A stretch of 64,000 nt of DNA from an uncultured Bacteroidota bacterium (GCA_937894725.1 CALAYL010000036.1:1-64000), one strand, 5' to 3'. Counted from the stretch's first letter, positions 36,841-46,570 are shown. Numbers and translations are program-made. Notes: generated by a model not told the origin, from the letters alone.

Positions 36841-38096
36841 TCTAGACTATATTCTTTTATTTTTCGGTAAAGCGTACGCTCCGATATTCCTAAATCTGCA
36901 GCAGCATCTTTACGTTTATTTCTATGTTTTTTTAATGCTTTTATTATTAGCTCTTTCTCTTTGTCTGCAATAGATAAAGATTCTTCTACTGTTTCGTGCT
37001 CATCGAAGCTATGTGCTGCATCAAAAATAATCGGTTTGATATCTGATGGTGGTACTACGGCTGTTTTGTGTGAAGGCATCAATGGCTCTGTAGCGTACAC
37101 ATTTTCTACTTCTCTGAAGCCATTAGGGAATGTAGTATTTGTGGGTATTTCAAAGTTTTCCCCTTGATGTTTTATTACATCAAAAACAAACTGTTTCAAA
37201 TCATTGAGGTCTTTCTTTACATCAAAAATAAGTTTGTATAAAATCTCTCTTTCGGTAAATGATCCATTTGAATCTGCATATTTTTCATTGCTCAAGGCAG
37301 GTACTCTACTCTGCGTAATGTCGGGTACTATTTTTACTAATTCAGCTGCTGATACCTCTTTTTCTACGGCTAAAATACTCACCTGTTCGGCTACATTTTT
37401 AAGCTGACGGATATTACCTGGCCAACTATATTTAATGATAAATAGTCGAGCTTCATCGGTGAGTTTCACTGGTGCCATTTTCATTCGCTCCGAAAAATCA
37501 ATAGAGAATTTTCTAAAGAGTAAATAGATATCTTCACCTCGCTCTCGAAGTGGCGGAATACTGATCGGTACAGTGCTAAGACGATAATAAAGGTCTTCTC
37601 TAAATCGGCCACTTTGTACCGCTTTTTGAAGGTTTACATTAGTTGCTGCCACCACCCTCACATCGGTTTTCATTACTTTCGATGAGCCTACTCTGATATA
37701 TTCGCCTGTTTCGAGTACTCGTAGTAGTCGAGCTTGAGTGCCTATGGGCAATTCGCCTACTTCATCCAAAAATATTGTACCTCCATTTACAGTCTCAAAA
37801 TAGCCCTTTCGAGCTTCATTTGCTCCTGTAAATGAGCCTTTTTCATGGCCAAAGAGCTCTGAATCTATAGTGCCTTCAGGTATCGCACCGCAGTTTACGG
37901 CTATAAAATTATTGTGTTTTCGGGTACTGAGTTGGTGGATAATATGGGAGAAAACTTCTTTACCAACGCCACTTTCGCCAGTGATAAGCACGGTGAGATT
38001 GGTAGGGGCTACTCGCTCTGCTATGCCGATGGCATTATTGAGTCCTTGTGCATTGCCGATAATACCGAATCTATTTTTTATCGATTGAATTTCCAT
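36837..38096 (-). CDS. sigma-54-dependent-type AAA+ transcriptional activator without receiver domain
   Basis: Enhancer-binding protein of 419 residues. The AAA+ core (about 15-245) has Walker A GESGVGKE at 40-47, the sigma-54 contact loop GSFTGA at 87-92 (canonical GAFTGA with A to S), Walker B GGTIFLDEVGELP at 105-117 and the arginine-finger region RFREDLYYRL. The C-terminal Fis-type HTH covers about 385-419 (AAADLGISERTLYRKIKEY). No N-terminal response-regulator or GAF domain exists, so control must come through the ~110-residue linker (270-380), expression level or a partner. It is 4 bp after miaB and overlaps lptE by 4 bp. Confidence 0.9.
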   Translation of the reverse strand: MEIQSIKNRFGIIGNAQGLNNAIGIAERVAPTNLTVLITGESGVGKEVFSHIIHQLSTRKHNNFIAVNCGAIPEGTIDSELFGHEKGSFTGANEARKGYFETVNGGTIFLDEVGELPIGTQARLLRVLETGEYIRVGSSKVMKTDVRVVAATNVNLQKAVQSGRFREDLYYRLSTVPISIPPLRERGEDIYLLFRKFSIDFSERMKMAPVKLTDEARLFIIKYSWPGNIRQLKNVAEQVSILAVEKEVSAAELVKIVPDITQSRVPALSNEKYADSNGSFTEREILYKLIFDVKKDLNDLKQFVFDVIKHQGENFEIPTNTTFPNGFREVENVYATEPLMPSHKTAVVPPSDIKPIIFDAAHSFDEHETVEESLSIADKEKELIIKALKKHRNKRKDAAADLGISERTLYRKIKEYSLE

Positions 38097-38100
38097 GAAT

Positions 38101-39591
38101 TTATGCTGCTTTTACGACCTCGCCTAGTAGTGTGCCACTCGTGCAATTCGTTATTTTTACTTGGCAATATTGGCCTGCTTTTAAGTTGTTGAGTTTATCA
38201 AAAATTACGCCTTTACTTTGTGTATTTCGGCCAAAGAGTTGATCTGGGTTTTTGCTACTTTCTCCTTCTATCAGTACCTCGAAAATTTTACCTATGTCAC
38301 TCTGATTCGACTCAAGTGAATTTTTGCGATGAACATCAATGATCTCTTGCAGTCTTCTTTTTTTGATATCTTCGGGTATATCATCTTCTAAACGCTTTGC
38401 GGCAGGAGTGCCTGGTCGCTCGCTGTAAAAATACATATAGGCTAGTTCGAATTTGACTCGTTTCATTAAATTTATGGTTTCTTGATGTTCTTCTTCCGTT
38501 TCTGAACAAAAACCTGTAATGATATCGGTAGAAATAGAGGCTTCTGGTACAATACGCCTGATAGCGGCTATTCTATCCATATACCAAGTATAATCATAAG
38601 TGCGATTCATCAGCTCTAAAATCCTTGAACTTCCACTTTGAACTGGGAGATGAATTTGTTTACAGACATTCGGATATTTTGCCATTATCTCAAGCACATC
38701 ATCTGTCATATCTTTGGGGTGAGAAGTCGAAAACCTAACTCTAAGGTCGGGGGCTATGAGCGCTATTTTTTCAAGCAATCTAGAGAAATTGACTACGCTT
38801 TCGTCATACTTCGCCTCTATGAGTTTTTTGCCCGAAAGTTTAGGGTCAGTAGTGAAGCGATACGAGTCCACATTTTGTCCTAGTAGGGTCACTTCTCGGT
38901 AGCCATTTATATAGAGGTCATTAACTTCTTGGACGATGAGTTGCCAATCGCGCGAGCGCTCTCTTCCACGGGTCATGGGTACTACACAGAATGAACACAT
39001 ATTGTCGCAACCTCTGGTAATGCTCACAAATGCACTCACGCCATTTGAGTTGAGCCGAATTGGGCTGATTTCAGCGTATGTTTCTTCACGGCTGAGTAAT
39101 GTATTTACGGCTTTTTGTCCGCTAGTGGCGGTAAGCACAAGGTCGGGCAGCGACCTATAAGCATCTGGCCCTGCGATGATATCCACTAATTTCTCTTCTT
39201 CTAGTAGTTTTTCTTTGAGTCGTTCGGCCATGCAGCCAAGTATGCCTATCTGCGTGTCTTTTTTTATTTTTTTGACAGCTCCTAGATTGTGCAATCTAGC
39301 CCGCACTCGTTGCTCTGCATTGTCACGAATGGCGCAGGTGTTGATGAGTATAAGGTCTGCCGTCATATAATCTGTGGTAGCGTCAAAACCAGCGTTGGCT
39401 AGAATAGAAGCGATGACCTCGCTATCCGAAAAATTCATGGCGCAGCCATAGCTTTCGATATAGTATTTTTTACCGATAGATGGCACGCTCTCTGGCCTCA
39501 GTGCGGTAAGTGTTTCGCCTTGACGAGTTTCATCAATTTTTTTGTTGGGTAGCTCAAAGGCAATTTCATTAGAATATATAGGGCTGCTCAT
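38101..39591 (-). CDS. miaB: tRNA-2-methylthio-N6-dimethylallyladenosine synthase
   Basis: Radical-SAM methylthiotransferase modifying A37 of tRNAs that read UNN codons. The N-terminal UPF0004 domain binds one [4Fe-4S] cluster through Cys50, Cys86 and Cys120; the radical-SAM cluster uses Cys195, Cys199 and Cys202 (RGCDNMCSFCVVPMTRGRE). A TRAM RNA-binding domain ends the protein (~430-496, LFGRNTQSKGVIFDK). Length 496 is slightly above average because of a 40-residue N-terminal extension. First gene of the miaB-activator-lptE-hydrolase string. Confidence 0.95.
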   Translation of the reverse strand: MSSPIYSNEIAFELPNKKIDETRQGETLTALRPESVPSIGKKYYIESYGCAMNFSDSEVIASILANAGFDATTDYMTADLILINTCAIRDNAEQRVRARLHNLGAVKKIKKDTQIGILGCMAERLKEKLLEEEKLVDIIAGPDAYRSLPDLVLTATSGQKAVNTLLSREETYAEISPIRLNSNGVSAFVSITRGCDNMCSFCVVPMTRGRERSRDWQLIVQEVNDLYINGYREVTLLGQNVDSYRFTTDPKLSGKKLIEAKYDESVVNFSRLLEKIALIAPDLRVRFSTSHPKDMTDDVLEIMAKYPNVCKQIHLPVQSGSSRILELMNRTYDYTWYMDRIAAIRRIVPEASISTDIITGFCSETEEEHQETINLMKRVKFELAYMYFYSERPGTPAAKRLEDDIPEDIKKRRLQEIIDVHRKNSLESNQSDIGKIFEVLIEGESSKNPDQLFGRNTQSKGVIFDKLNNLKAGQYCQVKITNCTSGTLLGEVVKAA

Positions 39592-39616
39592 AGATTATAT
39601 CGTAAATTGTCAAACA

Positions 39617-39624
39617 CAAATTTA
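39617..39624 (-). promoter_or_regulatory. -7 box (TAAATTTG) for miaB operon
   Basis: Exact TAnnTTTG on the minus strand, 25 nt before the miaB ATG. No good -33 element seen. Confidence 0.4.
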
Positions 39625-39703
39625 AGACAAAATGGCAGAAAATTTGTTATTTTCTATATATTTAATTAAATGTCATTAGAGAGCTATTGTAAGTGAAAAT
39701 TCC

Positions 39704-40756
39704 TTATAACTCTTCTTCTAGAGTGGTGTCTTTAGTCAATTCCGATGAGCTACTCTTCTTCATCAGTCCCTCCATAGTTTTTTTAATGTCATCTACTTTG
39801 AGTTGCTTAGAATCGATGGTGTCTTTCACTTGTCTGATACGTACTTTGAGTAGTTGCAATTCTAAAGAATGAATTTTAGGGCTTTCTGCTTTTTTAGTAA
39901 AATACTCCAAATCCTTTTGGTCTCTAGCGAGTCCTCCTTCCATTTTTTTCAATACCTCTTGAAGTCCAGCAATGCGGCTCTCATTTCGGTTGCCAAAATA
40001 GGACTTTCTTGTCTCGTTGATAAGATGAAAAGTATCGTCAAATGCTTTGCGGATAGTCGTTTCGTGCGATTTAGAAAATCGGGTGTTTCGAAGATTGTAT
40101 TGGATTTGTTTTACTTCGTCAGATAAGGTTTTAAAGTTGGCGTTTTCACCTATTTTCTTTTTTAGTGCATCGAGCTGCTGGGTAGCACTATCGAGTGCCG
40201 CACGCGATGCTTTTTCAAATTCTTCTGATTCTTCTTTTCTAAAGGTTTTGAGCTTGTCAAAGATTTCGTTTACATCTGCTTTTATTTCTTCTAAACGCTG
40301 TTGGGAGATATTTCGTTCTTTTTTGTTTTCTAGTACTTGCTCCCAAAATCCTTTAGTTTCTTCAAACAAATCTTTGCTGTAATGGGTCAGTTTTTCAGAA
40401 AGTTTTTTTAGGTCATTGAGCTTGTTGATATATACTTCCCAAAGCTTATTAGTCAAAAGTTGAACCGCCCATTCATTTTGGTAATGGCGTATTTCGCCTA
40501 CTTGTTCTGATTTTATATGCGCAGGCAAAATGCTATCTTCGTTGATATCAGGATTGATAAGCGTAGTCTCTTCGCCAAACGAAAATGCTTCGCCTTTGAC
40601 CCAGCTGTCTTTTAGAATAGCGAGTTTTTCTATACCGAGTGCGGCCTTGTCAATCACAAAGAGATTGATTTTAAATTCCGCTTCTACTAGCTCGTAAGCG
40701 AGGATGACTTCTTTGTTGTCTTGAATATTTCCAGATACTACAAATCTGTTTTGCAT
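39704..40756 (-). CDS. coiled-coil protein, DUF349-like, function unknown
   Basis: A 350-residue cytoplasmic protein without signal peptide. The first ~85 residues look like a small beta-rich domain (RFVVSGNIQDNKEVILAYELVE); residues 100-340 are almost entirely heptad-rich helix with high Glu/Lys content. The segment near 210-270 (EVKQIQYNLRNTRFSKSHET, then FDDTFHLINETRKSYF) resembles DUF349 repeats, which occur in nucleoid- or ribosome-associated proteins. It is monocistronic between miaB and the Nudix gene. I do not assign a function. Confidence 0.65.
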   Translation of the reverse strand: MQNRFVVSGNIQDNKEVILAYELVEAEFKINLFVIDKAALGIEKLAILKDSWVKGEAFSFGEETTLINPDINEDSILPAHIKSEQVGEIRHYQNEWAVQLLTNKLWEVYINKLNDLKKLSEKLTHYSKDLFEETKGFWEQVLENKKERNISQQRLEEIKADVNEIFDKLKTFRKEESEEFEKASRAALDSATQQLDALKKKIGENANFKTLSDEVKQIQYNLRNTRFSKSHETTIRKAFDDTFHLINETRKSYFGNRNESRIAGLQEVLKKMEGGLARDQKDLEYFTKKAESPKIHSLELQLLKVRIRQVKDTIDSKQLKVDDIKKTMEGLMKKSSSSELTKDTTLEEEL

Positions 40757-40807
40757 AATATTGTGTTAGAAAAATGAGTGACGAAGTTAAAAAATGATAC
40801 TATAAAA

Positions 40808-41449
40808 ATGAATTTGAATTTTCTTTCCCCTCAGCGGCTAACTGAAATTGTTCGTAAACCCTTGCCTGGTTTTAGTTCGCAAATGAAGATGGCGCCTAGT
40901 TATCGGCCTGCCTATACTGTCGATGAGATTAAACTTTTCAATCCAAAAGAAAGTGCGGTTTTAGCCTTATTTTATCCCAAAAATGGCGATTGGCATTTAG
41001 TATTTACCGAACGAAAAAAATATGAGGGAGTACATAGTGGGCAGATGAGTTTTCCGGGAGGAAAGAGAGAAATGGGCGAAGAATTGATAGAAACGGCACT
41101 CAGAGAAACGCATGAAGAAGTAGGGGTACCGCCATGCGATATAGAGATAATAGGAAAACTTTCTGAGCTATATATTCCGCCTAGCAATTTTAATGTACAA
41201 CCGTTTTTAGCCATGAGCACGTGTACGCCTACATTTATAAAACAGCCTCAAGAGGTGGAAGCGGTGATCGAAATCCCTTTTTCCTTCTTTTTGGAAAAAA
41301 GCAATAAAACGAAAACGATGATACCACTGCCTTCCAATACTTTTTTTGAGGTGCCTGCTTTTATTTTTGAGGGCTATGTGATATGGGGAGCTACTGCAAT
41401 AGTGCTTAGTGAAATGATAGATCTGTTTGAGGCCAATTTATTGGATTGA
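40808..41449 (+). CDS. Nudix hydrolase, CoA pyrophosphatase-like
   Basis: Hydrolyses coenzyme A or acyl-CoA to phosphopantetheine and 3',5'-ADP by family expectation. The Nudix box G-x5-E-x7-REUxEExGU is complete in FPGGKREMGEELIETALRET + HEEVGV, preceded by the CoA-type YEGVHSGQMSFPGG. N-terminal KPLPGFSSQMKMAPSYRP is also typical. Start ATG 40808 is preferred to an in-frame GTG at 40778 because the family begins near LSPQRL. The 3' end overlaps the convergent LysM gene by 12 bp. Confidence 0.88.
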   Translation: MNLNFLSPQRLTEIVRKPLPGFSSQMKMAPSYRPAYTVDEIKLFNPKESAVLALFYPKNGDWHLVFTERKKYEGVHSGQMSFPGGKREMGEELIETALRETHEEVGVPPCDIEIIGKLSELYIPPSNFNVQPFLAMSTCTPTFIKQPQEVEAVIEIPFSFFLEKSNKTKTMIPLPSNTFFEVPAFIFEGYVIWGATAIVLSEMIDLFEANLLD

Positions 41450-42373
41450 TACTTGTACCAAAAATCTGTTCTCATTCGTGCCGAGATGTTGGAGTGTTTC
41501 GGGTGATACTATGAGTATAGTTTCTTCGTCTTTTTCAGCTTGTGGTATTTTTCCAATTACTTTCATGAAATACACTTTCTTGCTCATTAGGTTTACAACC
41601 TTAATATTGTCGCCTACTTTGGCATAGTCATAAAAGGCAAATGCTGCACTTGAGAGAGTCGCGTCATTAGTCGTTTTGCCAATGCCTCGCATTATGCTTA
41701 CATTTTTACCCACTATTGATTCTTGGGGCTTATTTTTTTCGACTATTGGCTGAGGTGTGTGAGGTGATTTTGTCGGAGTTTCCACTACTATCGCCTCTTC
41801 TTTTTTTACTTCTTTAGTAATAGCTATAGGAACGAAAAGGGCATCTTCTTTGATCTCTTCTTTGACTGTTTGCACAGGCTTGGTAGCAGATTTATTTTCT
41901 TTTGGAATGTTTACCGCGGTTGTAGATGGAGGAGGAGTTTGCGTAGGTTTCTCCATTTTTGTTTTCCCCACTATGACAGTTTGCCCAAGTTTGAGCCCAT
42001 AGTCTGTTGTAAGGTTATTCCATTGTTTGAAATCTTGAAACGATATGCCATATTTTTTGCAAAGTCCATAAGCGGTTTCTCCTTTGACTACGGTGTGGGT
42101 TTTGTTTTTTGTGGTTGAGATGCTTTTTTCTTCGACTTTTGTATTCGCTTCAAACACCGGTACCCTCACGACATCACCGATTTTAAGTAAAAAATCGGGA
42201 GAGTATTGATCGTTGTATTTCTTCAAAATCTTTACATCTACACTAAAGTCGCGAGCGATAGAATAAAATGTTTGTTTTGGCTGGGTTTCTATATTGATAA
42301 AACTAGCTGGTTCTTGCGCTTTTAATAATTGCAAAACAAAAAAACAAATCACGAAAAGTATGTATCTTGGCAT
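41438..42373 (-). CDS. LysM-repeat exported protein
   Basis: Exported cell-wall-associated protein of 311 residues. Signal peptide 1-19 (YILFVICFFVLQLLKAQ). Two LysM domains lie at ~28-72 (YSIARDFSVDVKILKKYN) and ~92-136 (VVKGETAYGLCKKYGISFQD), binding N-acetylglucosamine polymers such as peptidoglycan. A Pro/Lys/Glu-rich linker (140-215) leads to a C-terminal ~95-residue domain (NVSIMRGIGKTTNDATLSSA, FAFYDYAKVGDNIKVVNL) that resembles the RlpA-like/double-psi barrel seen after LysM in Bacteroidota, but without obvious catalytic Asp. Function beyond wall binding is unknown. Confidence 0.82.
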   Translation of the reverse strand: MPRYILFVICFFVLQLLKAQEPASFINIETQPKQTFYSIARDFSVDVKILKKYNDQYSPDFLLKIGDVVRVPVFEANTKVEEKSISTTKNKTHTVVKGETAYGLCKKYGISFQDFKQWNNLTTDYGLKLGQTVIVGKTKMEKPTQTPPPSTTAVNIPKENKSATKPVQTVKEEIKEDALFVPIAITKEVKKEEAIVVETPTKSPHTPQPIVEKNKPQESIVGKNVSIMRGIGKTTNDATLSSAAFAFYDYAKVGDNIKVVNLMSKKVYFMKVIGKIPQAEKDEETILIVSPETLQHLGTNENRFLVQVSIQ

Positions 42374-42386
42374 AGCTAAATTTTTT

Positions 42387-42394
42387 CAAAAATA
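42387..42394 (-). promoter_or_regulatory. putative -7 box (TATTTTTG) for the LysM gene
   Basis: Exact TAnnTTTG on the minus strand ending 13 nt before the ATG at 42373. Confidence 0.35.
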
Positions 42395-42403
42395 ATCATT
42401 CAG

Positions 42404-43762
42404 ATGCTAATGAATCGCACATCATATCACTTGTACACATTCTTGTTGCTAATGTTGTTTAGTTTACTAAACAACCAACAGATATATGCTCAAAAGATTG
42501 TATATAGTTTTACTATTGATCAAGAGATTGGTCCTTCTATGACAAAATTAACTGAGAAGGCACTTGCCGAAGCTGAAAAATTAAGTGCTTCATTTATTTT
42601 ACTCAATTTGGATACATATGGAGGTGCGTTAGAAGATGGAGATAAGATTCGAACCTTATTATTGAAATCAAAAATACCTACCCTCGTATTTATCAAAAAC
42701 AATGCAGCATCAGCTGGAGCTTTGATTTCAATCGCTTGCGATAGTATTTATATGACTGCTGGAAGCACCATCGGAGCTGCATGTGTAGTAAATCAAATGG
42801 GAGAGATGATGCCCGAAAAATATCAGTCGTATATGCGAAAAAAAATGCGTGCAACTGCCGAGGAAACTGGTCGAAATCCACTTATAGCGGAAGGTATGGC
42901 TGATGAACATTTAGTGATAGACAGTATCAAGGAGGATGGGAAAATTGTTTCACTCACTACTGAGGAAGCGATCAAAGCAGGTTATTGCAATGCAAAAGTA
43001 ACGGGTATAAATGATATAATGAGTCGATTAGGTAATGGCTATACTATCAAAAAACAAGAAATATCGGCAGTAGATAAAGCTGTGATGTATCTTATGAATC
43101 CCGCAATATCGGGTGTTTTATTGCTGATTATTTTTGGTGGTATTTTTATGGAACTCAAAGCACCAGGCACACTGTTTCCTATTGTTATTTCTGCTTTTGC
43201 GGCTATACTCTATTTTGCCCCGCTTTATCTCGAAGGTCTAGCTGCCAACTGGGAAATAGGCATTTTTATCATAGGGATTATATTGATTTTGTTAGAGATT
43301 TTTGTCGTTCCAGGTTTTGGTATTACGGGTATATCTGGTATCGTATTAGTGGTATTGGGGTTAGCATTAGCGATGGTACGCAACATCGTTTTTGACTTTA
43401 CATTTGTACCCAAAGGCGCATTTTCAATGGCTGTGTTTATGGTCACTGTGGCGATTGCTAGTCCGCTTGTGTTGATCTTGTTTTTTAGTAAAAACCTATT
43501 CGATTCACCGGTATTTAACTGGAGTAGTGTAAAGCCTGAACTCAATGCCAAAGAGGGGTTTACGGTAAAGGAAATTGGATTAGACACGCTCGTAGGTACA
43601 GTAGCGATATGCTATACTGACCTTCGGCCACAGGGCAAAATCACCATTGATCATGTTCACTATGATGCCAATGCAGATGGGGCATTTATATCAAAAGGGG
43701 AGGAGGTTGTAGTGCGTGCCATTCGGAACAATTATTTGGTAGTAGCTAGCGTAAATCAATAG
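42404..43762 (+). CDS. NfeD-family membrane serine protease (ClpP-like + NfeD)
   Basis: Membrane-bound ClpP/SppA-type serine protease of 452 residues fused to an NfeD region. Signal/TM segment at ~9-29. The protease domain (30-215) has the nucleophile Ser103 in NNAASAGALISIACD and the general-base lysine at 146/147 (QSYMRKKMRATAE), a Ser-Lys dyad. Four to five membrane helices lie at ~225-370, and an OB-fold NfeD domain at ~385-452 (LVGTVAICYTDLRPQGKI). Homologues work with stomatin/SPFH proteins in membrane-domain control; no SPFH gene is next to it here. ATG 42410 is an alternative start. It overlaps the convergent metalloprotease by 7 bp. Confidence 0.9.
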   Translation: MLMNRTSYHLYTFLLLMLFSLLNNQQIYAQKIVYSFTIDQEIGPSMTKLTEKALAEAEKLSASFILLNLDTYGGALEDGDKIRTLLLKSKIPTLVFIKNNAASAGALISIACDSIYMTAGSTIGAACVVNQMGEMMPEKYQSYMRKKMRATAEETGRNPLIAEGMADEHLVIDSIKEDGKIVSLTTEEAIKAGYCNAKVTGINDIMSRLGNGYTIKKQEISAVDKAVMYLMNPAISGVLLLIIFGGIFMELKAPGTLFPIVISAFAAILYFAPLYLEGLAANWEIGIFIIGIILILLEIFVVPGFGITGISGIVLVVLGLALAMVRNIVFDFTFVPKGAFSMAVFMVTVAIASPLVLILFFSKNLFDSPVFNWSSVKPELNAKEGFTVKEIGLDTLVGTVAICYTDLRPQGKITIDHVHYDANADGAFISKGEEVVVRAIRNNYLVVASVNQ

Positions 43763-45471
43763 CCACTCCACCATTTTGCTACTTTTGTTCCTTCTTTCGT
43801 TTTGGCATAAATGATATAGATACCAGATTTTAACTCTTTTCTAGCAGAAAAAGTCGATGTATTACTTTGAACAATCTGGTGTCCAAGCAAATCAAAAAGC
43901 GAAAACTCCACTACTTTTTCATCGTTAGAGAGGATGAAGCCTTCCGTTGTGTTTATTACACTTAGTTGCAATTTTGAAATAGCTGATATACCTACATCAC
44001 AGCCATTTTGAGGTAGTTGAATATATTTTCTATTGCCAAGGTGTTTTGCCAATACACAAAAATTAGCCCCGCCATACAGTAGGGTGTCTGCCTTGAGCAG
44101 TGCTTGAGCTGCCATAGGATAGGTCATGTTTGCCGCATATTGATAGATGCTTTCAAATAGGATGCTGTCTGTTTTTCCACGCCCAAGCTCATCATGAATT
44201 TGTATCAAAGTACTACTCCACATCTCGCCATCTTTGTAGATGTTGTTTAACAGGTCATTTGGATAAAGACGAGGGGTGTTTACTGTTCTTCCATTCCAGT
44301 ATTCGTTATGTCCATCCCAGTTATAAATCCATTCTTTTTTGAACGTACTAATAGCCTGTGAATAGGAAGCTGCTACATAGTCTCCAAAGCCTTCATCTAT
44401 TCCTTGTCGTTCCATACCCACATTTGTGTTTGGGGCAGCATTTCGAGAAAGAAAGTGCGAATATTCGTGGAGTAACACGTCTGCATCTTCGGCATCATCA
44501 ACTCCTCCTGTACCGAAATAAATAAAATTAGGATAAGTAAAAAAGGAATTGTCTGCCGAAGTGCCATGTGGGTCTATAATCACTTTGGGTACGGAGATGC
44601 TAAATCCATAATTTTCCAAACGCTGCTGTAATGAAGAGATGTGATAAAATGCATTCACATCTTCAAACCCCTTTTGGCCTCTAGTAAAATCAAAAAAAGG
44701 TGTAGGCGAAGTCGCTATGGGTGTGCCATCATTGTCTAAGTCACTTAATTCTAGGCTAACGTTTTTGAGCTGGAAAATAGTACCATTAAAATCGACTTTA
44801 AAAGTTTTAGTTATTCGTTCATTATTTAAAGCTGTAGTGTCACTATCATTAAAATCACGATACAATCCGCCATATACATTGCCGCTCGATGTGAGCGGGT
44901 CTGGATAAAAAACTTTGCCAGAAGCCATAGAATCTGGCATAAAATGGAAGCTCATTGGTATTTCATACACCTTGCCTTTTTTCGAATAAATCGACATTGA
45001 TTTTTTATGTTCTTCATTTTCTGCAATGATTTTTAATGCGGGTACAAGTATTTCATTGTCTATCCACCACACATTTTCAGTGCTTTCTATAATGCTTTTT
45101 TCAATCGAAAGTGTATTGATTTTTATAGGTAAAAAGATGCTAGGCGTTAGCTTTTTGCAATTAACTAGCTGATCATAAATACTCACTATTTTACCATCTT
45201 TAGCGATGCTGATTTTTACGAAAGTATTGGCTATCACTATACCCTCTTTAGTCTGCTCAAAACTAAAATGAACAGCAGCTAAGCTGTTGGTTTCGGCTGT
45301 CAATCGTAGTTTTGAATCTTGTAGTGTTTCTTTAAAATGCTCAGACAAAAAAACGCTTGCATTTTCTACTGTGGGCTGTATAGTTTCGGAGGAATTATGA
45401 AAACTACAATGCTGAGCATTTAATTTGCAACTAAACGAGACTATTAATAAACACAAGATATACCTAATCAT
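43756..45471 (-). CDS. secreted gluzincin metalloprotease with T9SS type A sorting domain
   Basis: Secreted zinc protease of 571 residues. Signal peptide 1-21 (MIRYILCLLIVSFSCKLNAQ) supports the start at 45471 rather than 45489. A propeptide-like region (~25-150) precedes the catalytic domain with H335-E-Y-S-H339 (ADVLLHEYSHFLSR) and the glutamate ligand in IDEGFGDYVAAS, the thermolysin/fungalysin (M36-like) arrangement. The last ~80 residues (LQLSVINTTEGFILSNDEK, EFSLFDLLGHQIVQSN, ELKSGIYIIYAKTKEG) form a type A T9SS sorting domain, normally removed by PorU on export. Likely an extracellular proteinase or adhesin-processing enzyme. Confidence 0.87.
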   Translation of the reverse strand: MIRYILCLLIVSFSCKLNAQHCSFHNSSETIQPTVENASVFLSEHFKETLQDSKLRLTAETNSLAAVHFSFEQTKEGIVIANTFVKISIAKDGKIVSIYDQLVNCKKLTPSIFLPIKINTLSIEKSIIESTENVWWIDNEILVPALKIIAENEEHKKSMSIYSKKGKVYEIPMSFHFMPDSMASGKVFYPDPLTSSGNVYGGLYRDFNDSDTTALNNERITKTFKVDFNGTIFQLKNVSLELSDLDNDGTPIATSPTPFFDFTRGQKGFEDVNAFYHISSLQQRLENYGFSISVPKVIIDPHGTSADNSFFTYPNFIYFGTGGVDDAEDADVLLHEYSHFLSRNAAPNTNVGMERQGIDEGFGDYVAASYSQAISTFKKEWIYNWDGHNEYWNGRTVNTPRLYPNDLLNNIYKDGEMWSSTLIQIHDELGRGKTDSILFESIYQYAANMTYPMAAQALLKADTLLYGGANFCVLAKHLGNRKYIQLPQNGCDVGISAISKLQLSVINTTEGFILSNDEKVVEFSLFDLLGHQIVQSNTSTFSARKELKSGIYIIYAKTKEGTKVAKWWSGY

Positions 45472-45520
45472 ATTGTAAATTTGATACATTTTTTGAGAAT
45501 TTTATCAATTCGGTTATCAT

Positions 45521-46561
45521 CTAAAATTTGTTTTTCGGGTTTTGATAAATAGCTAGCTTATCTGTACTGATTTGATGCTCACATATGGGTGTGAGATTTA
45601 AAGAAGGGGCTTTGAGTCCGTCTATAAGTTTTGTTTCTGTCTTAAAAACGCAAACTTCATCCCACAAATCATGGTCTAAAAAAAGTTGTAAGGTTTTAGC
45701 TCCTCCTTCTATAAATACAGATTCAATGTTTAGCGCATAAAGCGTATCTAAAATAGATTTTGGATTGTTTGTATCGCATTGCAGATATTGAATAGTATCC
45801 GATTTTTCTGATTTGTTTTTGTTTAAAATAAGGGTCTCGCTGGCTCCATCGAAAATAGCAAAAGTGGTGGGTAGAGAAGCCTCCCTATCAAGCACTATTC
45901 GGATAGGGTTTTTGCCTTTGTAAAGTCTAGTTGTTAGCATCGGATTATCAAATAAAACAGTGTTGTAGCCGACCATAATGCTGGCCTCTTCTGAGCGCCA
46001 TTTGTGGGTCAAGATTTTAGACTCATGACTACTAAGCCAGTATGGTGTTTGAGTATTAGGGGCCATAAATCCATCAGCACTTTCAGCCCATTTTAAAATT
46101 ACATAAGGGCGCTTTTTTTCGATACGTGTCAAAAAACGTCTATTGACATGGCGTGCTTCTTTTTCTGCTACGCCTACTATCACGCTTACTCCATTTTTAG
46201 TGAGTTTAGCGGCTCCTGTGCCATTTACCTTTTCAAAAGGATCTAAATGGGCTATTACCACGGTTTTAATGCCGTTAGCTAAAATCAAATCTGCACAGGG
46301 TGGTGTTTTGCCGTGGTGCGAACAAGGCTCTAAGGTTACATAAAGGGTAGCCTCCTTGATCAAATGTTTATTTTCAGTGGCTACGTTTTTAATGCAATTT
46401 ACTTCTGCATGAGCTTCGCCAAAGTGGGCATGCCAACCCTCTCCAATGATCATATCTTGATACACCAATACGGCTCCCACCAAAGGGTTTGGGGCTACTC
46501 GACCCAGGCCTTTCTCGGCCAGTTCGACTGCCCTTAGCATGTATTTTTCGTGATTGACCAA
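45521..46561 (-). CDS. ribD: bifunctional diaminohydroxyphosphoribosylaminopyrimidine deaminase / reductase
   Basis: Carries out the deaminase and ribose-reduction steps of riboflavin synthesis. The deaminase domain (1-145) has the zinc site H51-A-E53, Cys80 and Cys89 (LEPCSHHGKTPPCADL); the reductase domain (~150-346) contains VILKWAESADGFMAP and VFIEGGAKTLQLFLD. Length is normal. The codon at 46561 is TTG; it is chosen because the residues VNHEKYMLRAVELAEKG align with the usual RibD N-terminus, whereas ATG 46540 would cut into the first helix. Divergent from prmC with 37 bp between. Confidence 0.93.
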   Translation of the reverse strand: MVNHEKYMLRAVELAEKGLGRVAPNPLVGAVLVYQDMIIGEGWHAHFGEAHAEVNCIKNVATENKHLIKEATLYVTLEPCSHHGKTPPCADLILANGIKTVVIAHLDPFEKVNGTGAAKLTKNGVSVIVGVAEKEARHVNRRFLTRIEKKRPYVILKWAESADGFMAPNTQTPYWLSSHESKILTHKWRSEEASIMVGYNTVLFDNPMLTTRLYKGKNPIRIVLDREASLPTTFAIFDGASETLILNKNKSEKSDTIQYLQCDTNNPKSILDTLYALNIESVFIEGGAKTLQLFLDHDLWDEVCVFKTETKLIDGLKAPSLNLTPICEHQISTDKLAIYQNPKNKF

Positions 46562-46570
46562 GCTTTTGGT

